This document shows positions 12,162 through 23,460 of a stretch of DNA of 64,000 nt, piece by piece. Below the pieces are notes generated by a model. It had not been told where the DNA came from and made no database searches. It saw nothing but the letters and a program-made list of their open reading frames with translations. Source of the stretch: Puccinia triticina (Eukaryota; Basidiomycota; Pucciniomycetes; Pucciniales; Pucciniaceae); contig NC_070562.1 in NCBI RefSeq assembly GCF_026914185.1, forward strand, positions 6,944,001 through 7,008,000. Reading direction: 5' to 3'. Each line of letters starts with the position of its first letter. The first letter of the stretch is position 1. The position numbers and the translations under genes were made by a program.

Positions 12162-13346
12162 TCATCCAACCTCATCCACTGGTCGAAGTGCGTTTGAAAT
12201 CCTCACAAGGTTGTCAAGAGTGGCGTGCAACTGGTCTTTTACACAGAGGAAGTAAGTGTCGACGTCGAACGGAGGATCCGAATGGCCGGGTTGATCGGGA
12301 GGCAAAGGAATTAGATACGATTTCAAACAATCCAATGTCTTTTGAAACTCGGCGCGAAGGACAACAGCGATTCGTCGGAAGATGCCTTGTTGGAAGGGGT
12401 CGATATCATCCTGGTAGTAGACGTCCATTATCACGTACAGAAAGTCCTCGCAGAGAGCGGGCGGAGGTTTCGTCTTCCAGAGTATCAGCTCCATGTCATC
12501 GCTGCTCACGTCTTTCAAAGCGAACGGCAGCTTGTTCGTCGAGCTGTCCGACAGCTTCTTGTAGAAAACTCTGAAGACGATAAACAGGGCTCTCGCCGAC
12601 CTCAGGAGTGGAGTCAACTCCGTATTTCTCGCTTTCTGCGTTGCTGGCTTGGGATCGAATAGAAAGGAGAGAGAGACCATGTAGCTTATTGAGCATGCAT
12701 CGCTTGGTGATCCGATCCACCCTTGCCATTTTTCTTGGAGAAGGCCAAGGTCTGATCGCTTGAGTCTTTGAACGATATCATCGATCGCGAGCGTGCAGTG
12801 ATCCGCTCTGATCAGCATTTCTCTCTTCTTCGCGGCCTGCCAGTCTTCTTGTTCCTGAGGGTTTTCGATGGCGTCGGAGTCAAGTTCGGGTGCCGTCTCG
12901 TCGTCCGCGCTCCCCTGCGCCAGTTCCCTGCCGCATTCGAGGAAGCCGAAGTCAAAATATCGGAGATCGTCGAAGCCGTTCATCAACCGAGAACATCGGA
13001 ACTGCTTGAAGTCTTTGCAATCGTGGTCCTGGGTGAAGTCGGGTTGATCAGGACGTAGCGCGATCGAGACAATAGCCGCATTGGTCCGTTCCCACGTGTG
13101 CTGGAATGCTGCAACCTTGGGAAACAGCGCGAGTTCGGGAACCGGTCCATTTTCAAAGTCAATCATCTTGAAGGATGATACCAGGTCCACGATCTGCTTC
13201 TGCAGCAGAGGTAAGAGACGCGAGTGTATTTCAACTAAGTCGGTCGACCCCGGGTCTCTGCGCTCATCATAAACTGTTTGGAAATTACTTAAAGCCCAAA
13301 ACAAATGGGTGAAAGCCGTCTGGAGCACAGCTGAACCGATTTTCAT
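12162..13346 (-). CDS. Unassigned protein, about 394 aa, probably with an upstream exon
   Basis: A long minus-strand frame of well-balanced, mostly helical composition (for example LLPLLQKQIVDLVSSFKMIDF, PFDVDTYFLCVKDQL). I do not recognise a named domain and see no signal peptide or membrane segment. The first Met is at 13346. Just upstream the sequence TTGACAG could be a splice acceptor, so an exon further right (13360-14000) may be missing from this model. It converges on the RhoGEF gene. Uninterrupted length and absence of repeats argue for a real gene. A lineage-specific fungal family is likely, but that is inference. Confidence 0.6.
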   Translation of the reverse strand: MKIGSAVLQTAFTHLFWALSNFQTVYDERRDPGSTDLVEIHSRLLPLLQKQIVDLVSSFKMIDFENGPVPELALFPKVAAFQHTWERTNAAIVSIALRPDQPDFTQDHDCKDFKQFRCSRLMNGFDDLRYFDFGFLECGRELAQGSADDETAPELDSDAIENPQEQEDWQAAKKREMLIRADHCTLAIDDIVQRLKRSDLGLLQEKWQGWIGSPSDACSISYMVSLSFLFDPKPATQKARNTELTPLLRSARALFIVFRVFYKKLSDSSTNKLPFALKDVSSDDMELILWKTKPPPALCEDFLYVIMDVYYQDDIDPFQQGIFRRIAVVLRAEFQKTLDCLKSYLIPLPPDQPGHSDPPFDVDTYFLCVKDQLHATLDNLVRISNALRPVDEVG

Positions 13347-13358
13347 ATGGCCTGTCAA

Positions 13359-14790
13359 CCTTCTGATGATAATTCTTTGAAGATTACGATAGGAAGCTTA
13401 CGATTTCTCTCCACAGATGTCATTATTGTCGTGACGAAGTTTAAATCTCTTTAAAGCGATAGGGGAATTACTAAATATAATGCAACTAATCCGGAGGGTG
13501 GTGTTATGAAGATTGCGAATGAAAGTTTGGTTTCTTTCCAGTGATAACTTGTAAGTTGGAAAGACGCAGTGGTTGCGGTGGAGAAAAGTGGAGGGGTATA
13601 TTGGCAGGATGGGAAGCCGGATAGTCTCGATTAGGCTGAGAAGAGGTGAGAGGAAAGGCTGCAGGATTGGTTCGACTAGCTAATAAGAGGAAGCTGGTGG
13701 AGAAGTGAGGGGACAGGAGGCTATATTGGTTCGACTTTATATAGACGAGGAAGCTGGTGAAGGCTGAGGAGAAACGGGAAGAGAGAACCCTGGATGACTG
13801 CCGGCACTAGGGGCAGGCGACATGGCGGAGGTCCGACCAGGAGACCGGCGGAGGGTTTGCTCGCCATGAGATGACGCGTATCCTAAGAGAAACTTCTTTA
13901 ACCCGAAAATAGTCACTACATCTTTCTTCGTAGCAAACATTGAGATGCTCACCAAACTCGTACAGCTGGCGAATACCACCCGTGGAGCCACTCGGGCTGA
14001 CCATCTTGGTCACCCATGGGTGCCCTCGTTCCGTTGCCTACCAATCATGCCGCGAAGCGAGGTTCAATTGTCCGGACTCTGCATACTCGGCACTGAAAGC
14101 CCCCTCCTAAAATACATGTAAGGTGGGGCACCCTCGACTGGAGAGACATCTTACAGGCCGATGGACTCTATCCCAGAGAGCGGCGTGTTTAAGGGCTGTG
14201 TTTTTGGCGAGGGAAATCAAGTGGATAACAGAGTGCCTTCTCGCAATAGAGCGCCCATGTCATTGTGAGGATGTGCTCTTTCGAGCCCAGCGGATATGGC
14301 TGCTCTTGGACATAATGCCCTAACTTTGGGGTGGGAACGAATTTGGCCGCAAGTCACACCTCGGAGGCTCAAGCCGTCCGCTTTCCTCACTTTTTACTCC
14401 AGCCAAAAAGGCCAGAGAAGTAAATCTACACGATGCCATGCATCAAAGCTTATGAAGCTTTGCAATGTGCGCGGCTCTCCTGAGCGAGGGAGTTTGTGCG
14501 GTCGATTCCAATTGCTGACGTTGCCACACCAGCTGCAAGCTTGTCTTTCCAATGTGTACATACTGTGGTCTGGAGCCATAGGCTTCACCTGGACGGATAG
14601 ATGGACCGCTTCAAGGATTTGTCCATCGTCGTCGGATTCAGATAAAAAGTCCTCAGTCCAGAAGGTGGGCGGCCTACTCCAGAAAACTGGGCCGTGCTTG
14701 CAGCCGAGCTTACGCAGCCTCTCTGGAGGTGTTGCGGGGGGAACACTCGTAGAGAGGCTTATATGCAAAGTCGGGTTGCGGGGCTGACAG
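13359..14790. other. Unassigned stretch; possible upstream exon and a weak open frame
   Basis: Tandem-like purine-rich segments (13610-13770, AGGAAGCTGGTG repeated) lie upstream of the 12162-13346 gene and could be its 5' region. A 124-aa minus-strand frame at 14394-14768 (SWCGNVSNWNRPHKLPRSG) is not matched to any family I know and may be chance or a fragment. Nothing else is supported. Confidence 0.3.
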
Positions 14791-14825
14791 CATTCGCAAA
14801 TTACCCCAATTACCCCTTTAAATTA

Positions 14826-15035
14826 GAGCCTGTACCATAGGGCATGAAAATTGAAATTTTTCAAATTTTATTTCTCCCAAAATTTGTTAGAAATAAAACT
14901 GAACCTGGCCAAAATGTAGTCTTGAGCCCAAATATGAAGAATTTCAACAATTGAACCCTCCCCCAGTTTTTACTTTTTGTGTAGAGGGCAACGAAAGTCA
15001 GAATTTTTCAAAATTGAAGCCCATGGTACAGGCCC
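14826..15035. mobile_element. PIF/Harbinger-type MITE with TTA target duplication
   Basis: Starts GAGCCTGTACCATAGGGC and ends with the near reverse complement (GCCCATGGTACAGGCCC), followed inward by matching AATTTTTCAAA/TTTGAAAAATT arms. TTA flanks both sides (14823-14825, 15036-15038), the 3-bp duplication typical of PIF/Harbinger elements. It is 210 bp, encodes nothing, and lies 25 bp left of the Tc1 element. Confidence 0.72.
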
Positions 15036-15062
15036 TTAGATATAAAAAAACCCACACACTTA

Positions 15063-15525
15063 CAGCTAGCCCAAAAGAGCTTGCGACTTTGGCCGCAAAC
15101 TCTGAGAGTTTGTGCCGCAGCGGCAAGAGTTTTCCGCAGCTGTTGACATCCGTGCGCGGGGGATCCCCCGGGGGGGGGCGCAGGAAGGCGGCCTGCTGCC
15201 GATCCACATCCAGCCTGCCACCACCAACCCACCGCCAATCCACATCCAGCCTGCCACCACTAACCCACCACCGAATCCATCAACCCACCACTGTTGAGTC
15301 CATCAACGCCGCCACCGCCAACGTCACAAGGGGCGGATTCCTTTGAGGACGCCAGCGGTGACCCAGAGCAAATCCGCTGCCACCGCCACCGATCGCCGGC
15401 TAGCCGACCCAAACCCTGCCGTCCGCCACCACTAAACCACCGCCGACCATTGCCGAGTGCCACCCGCCACTAAACCACCGCCAACCGTTGTCCAGTGCCA
15501 CTCGCCACCAACCCACCGCTCACAA
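15063..15525 (+). repeat. Left terminal inverted repeat of the Tc1 element
   Basis: Matches the reverse complement of 18411-18837 from CAGCTAGCCC to CCACCGCTCACAA. The outer 140 bp is single-copy; the inner part holds direct repeats of a CCACATCCAGCCTGCCACCA unit and a CACTAAACCACCGCC unit. The extra length relative to the right arm comes from an additional roughly 37-bp unit at about 15440-15510. Differences between arms are mainly transitions. Confidence 0.88.
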
Positions 15526-15637
15526 GTAGGTTCTTTCTCAATGGTTTGTTTGCTTGTCTTGTTCTGTAACCCCAAGCTGATATGAGCTCTCTTTTTTCTG
15601 GTTTCCTTTGTTGCTCTGTGGATTATATAGGCTCAGC

Positions 15638-16451
15638 ATGGATAGCCGTGAACGCTTGCTTTCTCCGTCTGATTACAGTGAATGGCTCCATCACCCACTG
15701 ACACCACCTGCAGAACAACACATGCCAACCCTAAGGTCCCAGTTCTGCTGTTGAAGATCCGTCCAATGGGCCCTCCGCAGGTGCACAGGCAGCATCTTCC
15801 CTCACCAATTTGGTTCAAGAACTCGGCTGTATCCACAAACCGGCTCAACACCTCACTGGAAGTCACGAGACTGGTGTCTTCATCAATCCTGAAAACCCCA
15901 ACGAGTTCTTCCAAATGACTCCAAAACAAATTGCTCTGTGGGCCAAAGCAATCGTAAGTTCTGTCTATTCCCTTGTAACCTGAGGATCTAGACTGATCCA
16001 ATCCTGCCAATCATTTCAATAGAGGCACAACCCAAGCAAAGTGACCCTTAGGAACCCCCCAAAGTCCAACAGCTTCCAATTCAAGACCAAGGAGGACCAA
16101 CCGCAACCACCATCTCTGGGGCCTCCGGCTCCAGTTTCGTCGGCAGCGGTCCAATTTGCAATGCCACCTGGCATGTTTTTCAACCCAATGCACATGGCAA
16201 ACTCGATGACCTTGCCGCCCTCGCCATGGATGAATGTCGGCACCAGTCAGAACCTCCCCGGCACCCCAGAGGCCTCGGCAACCCCTCCGGACAGTAGCAT
16301 TGAGGACTTCCTCAAATACACCCATGTCAATCCAGAATCCCCCCAAGTCGTTGATGGGATCAGCGCCCTCGGCATCACCCATTGGACAATGTTCAAGGAG
16401 TTCAAGGCTAGCGAGCTTGTAAGCCACGGCATTCCCAAAGGCCCAGCTTGA
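15638..16451 (+). pseudogene. Second gene of the Tc1 element, frameshifted, SAM-like C-terminus
   Basis: Two exons, 15638-15953 and 16023-16451, joined by a phase-0 intron with GTAAGT and AATAG. From the ATG (MDSRERLLSPSDYSEWLHH) the frame shifts by one base near 15740 and then reads ELGCIHKPAQHL and ENPNEFFQMTPKQIALWAKAI into the intron. The second exon is Pro-rich and ends in a short helical segment (SIEDFLKYTHV, ISALGITHWTMFKEF) that resembles a SAM-type fold. Role unknown: an accessory protein for transposition or a passenger. It lies inside the inverted repeats and is transcribed towards the transposase gene. Confidence 0.5.
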
Positions 16452-16519
16452 TCAATTGTTTCCTCTGCAAAGAAGTATGCCCATCACTTGATGAACACTT
16501 CTTGAAACGCATAAGTACT

Positions 16520-16990
16520 CCCAGTATCTCTTATCCGTTTAGTCTGTAATCACACTATTTTATTTTTCTTCTTATCCATTTATGTTGTAATCACACTCTT
16601 TTAATCATTTTTTCTTATTCCTTGCCCGCAGTCTTTCTTATCCATTTGTTTTGTAATGACACTCTTCCAATCTTTTTTTTATTCCTCTATTCGTCTCCCA
16701 GTCTTTCTTATCCAATGACTTTTTAATCATACATTTTGTTGCAATTGCCAATGAATTGGAGTTTGTTGCAATTAAAATAAATAGAAAGATACATAATTGA
16801 TTTCACTTGAGGAGTGTAAATGAAAAGAAATACAAAGCAGAGAGAAAAGAGAGAATAAAGCAAAAGAGAGAATCTTGATTTTTCACTTGAGGAGTTTCAA
16901 GGAGATGTCGCTTGAGGAGTGTAAAGGAGAAGAGAGAATAAAGCAAAGAGAGAATAAAGCACAACAAAAAAAAAAAATTGAATAATTTTT
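16520..16990. repeat. Low-complexity spacer between the two Tc1-element genes
   Basis: About four diverged copies of a TCTTATCCATTT..GTAATCACACTCTT unit (16525-16740), then ACTTGAGGAGTGTAAA / GAGAGAATAAAGCA repeats (16800-16965). This is the shared 3' region of the two convergent genes. Confidence 0.55.
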
Positions 16991-16993
16991 TAC

Positions 16994-18089
16994 TTATTTG
17001 GTGTAACCACAGCCTTTGAACAGGCCTCTCATAAGATCAGATGTGAAGACCTCAATTGCCTCCCTGTCGGTTTTGCCCCCATTGAGCTCTCCATATTGTT
17101 GTAAGGTAGCCTTCAAGACGCTGAAGGCTTTCTCTATTGGGTTCTTGTTGGGGGAGTACGCAGGAAGATAAACAAGAAGTCAGCCGTGATTGTCAATGAG
17201 CTGTTCAATGTTGCCGTTATGATGTATTTGGGCGTTGTCCATGACAAGGATGCTTCGGGGTCCTGGGAATGGGTTCATGTTGGGAAGTTTCAAAGATCAA
17301 ATGGTCAGGTCTTGAAGCCAAGCTTGATTCTGGAACTATTTTTACTCACCAGCACGTGTTCTAAGTAATGCTCGAAGTCAACTCGCTTGACATTTTCTTG
17401 CTGTACCATCACTGCAACCAGACCACCAAGGTCCACAGCTGGAATTAAATTGAATCAATGAGTCGCTTATGTTACAGAAAGCCGGGAGGTCCTCTCGCCG
17501 ACTGGAGCCCAACCCTGAGTACAAATCACTGCATCAAGACAAACCCCGCTTTTGTCTTTGAAATACAAGCAGAAGAATTAGTTACTAGAGAGGATCTAAC
17601 CAAAAGAAAAAAGGGTAAATTTGACCCACCAGTGAAGACAAGCCATTCAGGGTCAAAGTTGGCCATCAGGAGGGTGTACTTTGCTCGTTCAGTTGGGTCT
17701 TGATTCACATTCAACTTTTGCATGGTTTTTTGACTTAGCTTGAGGCGTCCATGAAGCTCGTTTGATATGGTTGGTACTGAGATTTGGAGGTTGCATTTTT
17801 TGAATAAGGTTTGCTGGATTTCTTGTAGATAGATGGTCGGATTGTCAGTGACCATCTCTAGGAGGAACGCGCGTTCTTCTTTGCTGAGAGCCAAAGGTCG
17901 TCCTCTTGTTGCGTAGGTTTCTGGATCGGTGACAACAGAGCAAGTAGCTTTGTAGAGAGCGCACCAGCGTCTGAGGGAATCCGAGCTAACCTCGGATCCG
18001 TTCAACACATTGATTTTGGCAAGGGGTTTTCCATTGAGGGCCGCCCAAACAACAGCAAATTTGAATGCGGCGCTATACTTCACATACAT
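16994..18089 (-). pseudogene. Tc1 DD34E transposase pseudogene
   Basis: Exons on the minus strand: 18089-17630, 17555-17350 and 17329-16994 (333 aa, normal length for the family). An N-terminal helix-turn-helix region (SSDSLRRWCALYKA, VPTISNELHGR) is followed by the DDE_3 catalytic core: first Asp in VFTDKSGVCLD (joined across the first intron; the usual DES is DKS), second Asp in ILVMDNAQIHH, Glu in NPIEKAFSVLK, with 34 residues between the last two. Four in-frame stops lie at 17469-17467 (TAA), 17457-17455, 17299-17297 and 17182-17180 (TGA). Each is one C-to-T change from CAA or CGA. The second intron is only 20 nt between consensus splice signals, so it has probably lost bases. Confidence 0.85.
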
Positions 18090-18410
18090 TGTGCCTGAAG
18101 GAGCGAAAAAGGAAACCAGAAAAAAGAGAGCTCATGTCAGCTTGGGGTTACAGAACAAGACAAGCAAACAAACCATTGAGAAAGAACCTACTTGCACCAG
18201 GGAAAATGTGATGACAGCTGGTGGCAGGTGACATTGAGTAAAACATGTTCAGACACCTGAGCTACTGTGGCAAGACTCCACTATCAAAACAATGGCCCCT
18301 TTGTGGTCATTGGGGAGTCCCACTCAATGGGTTTTGGAGTATGATTGGAGACTGAACAAGAGTCTTCTTCACATCACATGCCCTCAGGTGACCTCAATTT
18401 TTTCCTGGTG

Positions 18411-18837
18411 TTGTGAGCGGTGGGTTGGTGGCGGGTGGCACTTGACAATGGTCAGCGGTGGTTTAGTGATGGCGGAAGGCAGGGTTTGGGTCAGCTAGCC
18501 GGCGATTGGTGGCGGTGGCAGCGGATTTGCTCTGGGTCACCGCTGGCGTCCTCAAAGGACTCCGCCCCTTGTGACGTTGGCGGGTGGCAGTGGCGGTGGC
18601 GGCGTTGATGGACTCGACAGTGGTGGGTTGGTGGTGGCAGGCTGGATGTGGATTGGCGGTGGGTTGGTGGTGGCAGGCTGGATGTGGATCGGCGGCAGGC
18701 CGCCTTCCTGCCCCCCCCCCCCCCCCACCCCGGGGATCCCCCGCGCACGGATGTCAACAGCTGCAGAAAACTCTTGCCGCTGCGGCACAAACTCTCAGAG
18801 TTTGCGGCCAAAGTCGCAAGCTATTTTGGGCTAGCTG
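18411..18837 (-). repeat. Right terminal inverted repeat of the Tc1 element
   Basis: Reverse complement of the left arm. It carries two copies of the GGTTGGTGGTGGCAGGCTGG unit and a run of about 14 C at 18711-18724 replacing the G run of the left arm. It ends GGGCTAGCTG before the TA duplication. Confidence 0.88.
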
Positions 18838-18839
18838 TA

Positions 18840-20040
18840 GATGACTATTCCAAGACATGGAATCCTTGTATGATCTGATGTGCACCTCTTGTATTATGTA
18901 GCTTTTCCCTATCTAGTAAACTTTATTTTATAATGACAACAGAAATTCATGTTGAGCTGCTCTTTTTTTCAATGCAATGCCCAATTGTAATTAATGCCCT
19001 CGGGGCGTGAAATCACAAAAGCCATAGCTCTTTTCACGTGAGGGCCACTGACTTTCTGTACACCACAAGAGCGATTTTGGCTCCCTCGGACCAACAACCC
19101 AACAACAAAGGGGCCCACGTTGGGCTACCGTGTGAAAACAGGGCAGCCCGTCGTCGGGGTGTCGAGACAGTCAGTCCGCCGTACCTCTTGACGTGAAGAG
19201 GTTGTGAGAATTCCAGTCCTGGGGAACGGGGCCATTCTCATAAATTGAGAAAGGTTCCGCGAACCAAACCAGCTGCGGAAAAGGGTAAGCAAACGCAAAC
19301 CACTTCCGCAGTCCAAATCAGAAGCCGCGGGAGTCGTGAAACTAAAATTATCATTTTGATTTTTTACAGTTCCAACGAACGTGAGCGGGTAGATTAGGCT
19401 CAAGGAAAATCCTGGCCCACGTTCACTCAAAGAGAGAATCACAGTTAGCGCCAAAGGTAAGCAACTGTAGATGACTCAAGAGATGACAAGATAGACACTA
19501 ACGTGTTATTACTCTTTAGGCAAAACTGTCAAGAGCAACCAGACCGATCAATCCAATACTGCTCAAAGAGACGGTGAATCTATTGGTGAGTATCGTGTCC
19601 TCAACTTCATTGTGCAAAAGCAAAAGACGGTGACTGATGCAACGATGTTCTGGAATCAGACAGCGTCACATTACTTCTCAGCCGCTTCGCAGAGGCCACG
19701 TGAGGAAAATTCCCGGTCAAAAGACCGAATCACGTAAGGAGAACTTAATTTCCAAGGAGAGAAAAAGAGATTGCAAAAAACTGATTGAAGTGCAATGTGT
19801 TATCTGATTTAAGAACAAGCGGCGCATCAACCTCGATCTTGTTCCCTAAAAGACAAACTCTTATTTTTTTCTTTATCTCTCAGTAGAGAGCGGTCCTTGT
19901 TCCTGCTCTTAGGTAATTCTCTTACCATTAAGATTCCTTTACTACGCATAAGTCTTAACAGTCTCAAGACGCTAAATAAATTGTAGTACAAGTCTGACAA
20001 AGAAATCAATCTTAGTTCTTTGGAGTTTTTCAGAGGTATG
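18840..20040. other. No gene supported
   Basis: Mixed sequence with scattered CCACGTTGGG / ACGTTCACTC words. Open frames are short and not protein-like. No element ends were found. Confidence 0.35.
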
Positions 20041-20420
20041 GCGGACTGACTTTGGTCAATCCACCGCCTGTCTGCCCGTGTGTTGCTGGCAGGACCCACG
20101 GTGGCTTGACCAAGGTCAATCCACCGCCGGTCTGCCGGTCTGTTGCCGGGCGGACAGTCGCTGGCTCGACCGGATGGTCTGCTGCCCACTGGCTGACCTG
20201 GTCCGCACCCGGCAGACTGCTGCCAGGTGTTTCCCAGGCCTTTGACGGTCACCCCCCGGGTAACCAACGCCCAAGATTGTTGGCAGCCCAACAATCTCAC
20301 AGGCTGTCGGTCAGCTGCCCAGCATTCAAGCTGGCAGCCCAACTGCAAGAGTCCCTAAGGACAGCCGCTTGGTCATTGACCAGCTGACCATGAAGCCTTG
20401 CATGGTCAGCTGCTGGGAAA
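20040..20420. repeat. GC-rich repeat region (GGTCAATCCACCGCC, GGCAGACTG words)
   Basis: Two tandem copies of a unit containing GGTCAATCCACCGCC and GTCTGCC (20053-20145), then CTGGCAGCC / GGCTGTCGG words in both orientations around TTGTTGGCAGCCCAACAA (20278-20295), a hairpin. Resembles the other word modules in style. No coding function is supported. Confidence 0.4.
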
Positions 20421-21690
20421 TTGAATCAAAGCAGTCCGCAGCACCCACTTTTTTCCCCCTTTGATCGGGACTTTATTTACGTCCCCCTGGTTTGCTCCCA
20501 CCCTTGTCTCCTCCCCTTCATCTTCCCTCATCTTCACCTCCTGAGGCTCCACTCATCTCCAAGAGAGCACTCACCTGTGCCCACAAGGCCGCACCAGCAA
20601 CAAAAGACCAGCCGTGGATCAACTGCCGCACAGTCAAGGTACAATTTATGATGTTGTGAATCCTAAGGATCAAGCTCCCAACCCCTGATGAGGTTGCGGC
20701 TGAGGTCAAACCGCACACCCGCCGCTTAACTCCCTCGCCAACATATCACTCAAGTTGTCCAAAGTGGACCCGTCTGTTACCCCAACCAAATGTTGGGGTG
20801 TTCTATCTCTCTCTTTCCTTCTCGTTGTTATGCCTCTATATCACACGACTCAGGTCCCCATCCGGGGTTGTTTCTTTATCTCTCTTGTCTTGCCCTTTAT
20901 TTGACGGGGGTTGCTCTCTTGTATATAGACATGGTCACTAGCCTATGAAATGATTATATGTCCGACCAAACTTTCAGCAGCAAGCAATCTGGACTGTTGA
21001 GCAGTATGGCATGCTCCGGTAGTCCGTCGGACATGAGTGAATGGTCCACTAATCCTCGGACACCGGATCAGTCAAGCAGTTCCCCCCTCCGTCCTATAAT
21101 CCTTGGACAGCGGATCAGTCGAGCAGCTCCCCCATCCGGTCAAGCTGGCAGGTTGTCTTGACGGCAAGCCCTGGGCGCCCTGACCGCAGGTCCCCATCTC
21201 ACGGCCGTGTGAACAGGCCCCTTGGGATGGTGACCTGACGGCTGCCTGCCCATCACATGGGGCGGGGTGACGCCGAGGACAGGGTAGGCCAACCGCGGGA
21301 AGCTGCCTTGCGATGTCTCAGGGATTGGTAGGAAGTATCTCACGAGGTTCGGGACGACGACGGCCGGCCCTGCTGGCGGTCGGACATGCAACAGCCTTTG
21401 TCGGCTGGCCGACAGGGTGGCTGCAAACCTTGGCAGCACAACGGCGGCAACCAACAAGGTTTGGCCGGGTCGGGGAGGGTCAGACTGCCCGCAAAAACAA
21501 TTGGTAACCCAACGTTGGTGGACTACCGTGGTGTAAGTCTCCAATGGTCATTGGTAAGCTCCTCAGCGGAGTGCATTGTGCAACTTGTGATCACAATCAT
21601 CGAGGGAGAAACCAAAAAATCACGAACCAGCAGAACACACTGACAAAACAATACTGACCAGATGGCTGCAAACATGCCTAGAGCAAAGTG
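20420..21690. other. Repeat-derived, no gene supported
   Basis: Includes two tandem copies of a roughly 60-bp unit (CGGATCAGTC.AGCAG, about 21050-21150) and GC-rich sequence to 21480 with CGGAC/GTCCG words. Open frames are likely shadows. Confidence 0.35.
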
Positions 21691-21696
21691 CCGACA

Positions 21697-22083
21697 ATGG
21701 CATCTTTGAGTTCTTCATCAAGTTCCACCTCAAGTTTCTCCTCAAGATCTTTGAGTGCCGGTCCGATGTCTCCCAAAAGTCTAGCTAAGAAATTCTTCAA
21801 GAATCAAGCTGTCCAAGACAGTATGATCAAGTTGATACAGACAATAATTGATATGGATGATGATTCTCTCCGGGAGTACATTATCAAAGATTCCAAGTCC
21901 TTTTTTGGTCAAACACCAATGGCTTTACAGGTCAACACCGTTGTAAATCTTGTGAAAAAAAGAAATACTTTTGTTTTATCGGACACCAGTTCCGGGAAGA
22001 CTTGGATCACCAAGATGTATGTATCACCACTTGTCTGCCCCATCAACACAGAAGGCAACCATGCTGGTGTTGAATCCACTTGA
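21697..22083 (+). pseudogene. RecQ-like helicase fragment (N-terminal part with Walker A region)
   Basis: A Ser-rich start (MASLSSSSSS) is followed by helices and then PMALQVNTVVNLVKKRNTFV and SDTSSGKTW, which resemble the Q motif and Walker A region of RecQ-type helicases; here the P-loop is altered and the frame ends soon after. The rest of the ATPase core is absent, so it is a truncated copy. It could also be the first exon of an unspliced model, but no continuation was found in the following 500 bp. Confidence 0.45.
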
Positions 22084-22310
22084 TTCACTTGGATAGAATC
22101 AAGTATGTGAATATGGTCGGGCACACTCCTCCACATCATCCCACAAAGAAGGAGCTGAAGGTCCCACAACAACAACACCGGTTTCCACTTGGCTCCACAA
22201 CGCCTGGCAGGGAGACAACGACGCCCCAGCCGCGCACCATAGCGCTCTTGGGGATGTGTGGAGGATACAGTGATGTTTTTTTGAACAAATGATGTGATGG
22301 ACTTACCGGC

Positions 22311-22490
22311 GGGATCCAGATCCCAATGAATTGAGCATGTTCCGTTGGGCCGAGATCAATTGCTGTCGCCAATGAGGTGGAAGGGTCCTGTGAAGCGAAC
22401 CAGATCCCAATGAATTGAGCGATTTCTGTCTGGCCAAGATTGTCGTTGTTGCCAATGAAGTGAGCGGTTTCTGTCTGGCCAAGATTTATC
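22311..22490. repeat. Tandem repeat, about three diverged units
   Basis: Units contain CCAGATCCCAATGAATTGAGC, then GGCC.AGAT and GCCAATGA.GTG. Unit length is about 60-75 bp with internal deletions. No gene is seen from 22084 to 22830 apart from this. Confidence 0.55.
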
Positions 22491-22832
22491 CCTTGAGTCT
22501 CAGTGGGTCTTTGCTAGAGAACTGTAGCTTACAAATCAAGGTTGATCAGAAAAAAAGAGGAAGAGGTATGAGAAAATTAATTTAGGATTTAATTGCAGAT
22601 CATGGGTTTCAGAGTGTAACAGTTGAGGAGGGATCTCAAAGACCCGGACTTTTCAAAAAATTATACAACATACTACAAGTTGAAATTCAAAGCTCTGAAT
22701 AGACTGAAGTGACAGCAAGAAGCAGGCCATTGGCTACATGTAAAAAAAAACTAGGTTTGCTGGTTTTGTGAGGTGTAGTGCCAAAAAGGTGTGCTCTACA
22801 CCAAGAGCATTTTATCTTGTCACACCATGAAA

Positions 22833-22948
22833 GTGGGATTGCATGCAAGTCCCTCTACCAATGGTAGTGGGATTGCATGCAAGTCCCTCTACCAATGGTA
22901 GTGGGATTGCATGCAAGTCCCTCTACCAATGGTAGTGGGGTTGCACAC
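22833..22948. repeat. 34-bp tandem repeat, three full copies plus a partial
   Basis: Unit starts GTGGGATTGCATGCAAGTCC and continues CTCTACCAATGGTA; copies begin at 22833, 22867, 22901 and 22935. The first three are nearly identical, so expansion is recent. The unit carries the palindromes GCATGC and CCAATGG-like ends. Confidence 0.8.
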
Positions 22949-23061
22949 ACCACCCGCGCCCCTCTACCAAACTGGGTACAAGGGACTTGTGTCAAGTCCG
23001 GCTTGCAGCAAGGGCAGTATACACCAACCAGCATGAATTGCTCCCGCATATTACCAGTCCA

Positions 23062-23460
23062 GGACCCTGGAAACCCCCTAAATATGTGGGTAATGTAGAA
23101 ATTTTTTCCTTGAAAGGAACCTTGGTTTTGAATGAACAATGCAATTGGAATGACTCCAACATAGGGACATGTACATGCTCAAGGTGCATCTTGTACATGT
23201 ATTCATTAGTGGTGTACCTGCACCAGTGATGCTTGAAAATGAAAAAAGTATGAATTTTTGGATTGATACATTAGTTTTTCTATTCTCAAGGATCACTGCT
23301 TCAGGTAAACCACTAATGAATAGATGTACAAGATGCACCTTGAGCATGTACATGTCCCTATGTTGGAGTCATTCTGATTGCATTGTTCATTCAAAATCAA
23401 GGTTCCTTTCAAGCTCAAAATGTCTACATTACCCACATATTTAGGGGGTCTCCAGGTTCC
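23062..23460. mobile_element. Foldback/MITE with 159-bp inverted arms
   Basis: Arms 23062-23220 and 23302-23460 are inverted copies of equal length separated by 81 bp. They share AAATATGTGGGTAATGTAGA, ACATGTACATGCTCAAGG and TATTCATTAGTGG blocks with few mismatches. It encodes nothing convincing. A clear target duplication was not found, so the outer boundary may extend some bases further. Confidence 0.72.

Larger units (their letters stand above)
15063..18837 (-). mobile_element. Tc1/mariner element, 3.8 kb, two genes, long inverted repeats
   Basis: Bounded by CAGCTAGCCC and GGGCTAGCTG and flanked by TA at 15061-15062 and 18838-18839, the TA duplication of Tc1/mariner elements. Terminal inverted repeats are 463 bp on the left and 427 bp on the right, very long for this superfamily, and contain GC-rich minisatellite units. 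Between them are a DD34E transposase pseudogene (minus strand) and a second gene on the plus strand, so the two genes converge. The right repeat carries a C run (18711-18724) where the left has a short G run. The copy is dead: the transposase has at least four stops and the second gene a frameshift. Confidence 0.88.

Noticed and set aside
18552..18878. Gly/Trp- or Pro-rich frames in the Tc1 inverted repeats
   Set aside because: They are translations of the GC minisatellite units and appear in mirrored form in the other arm.
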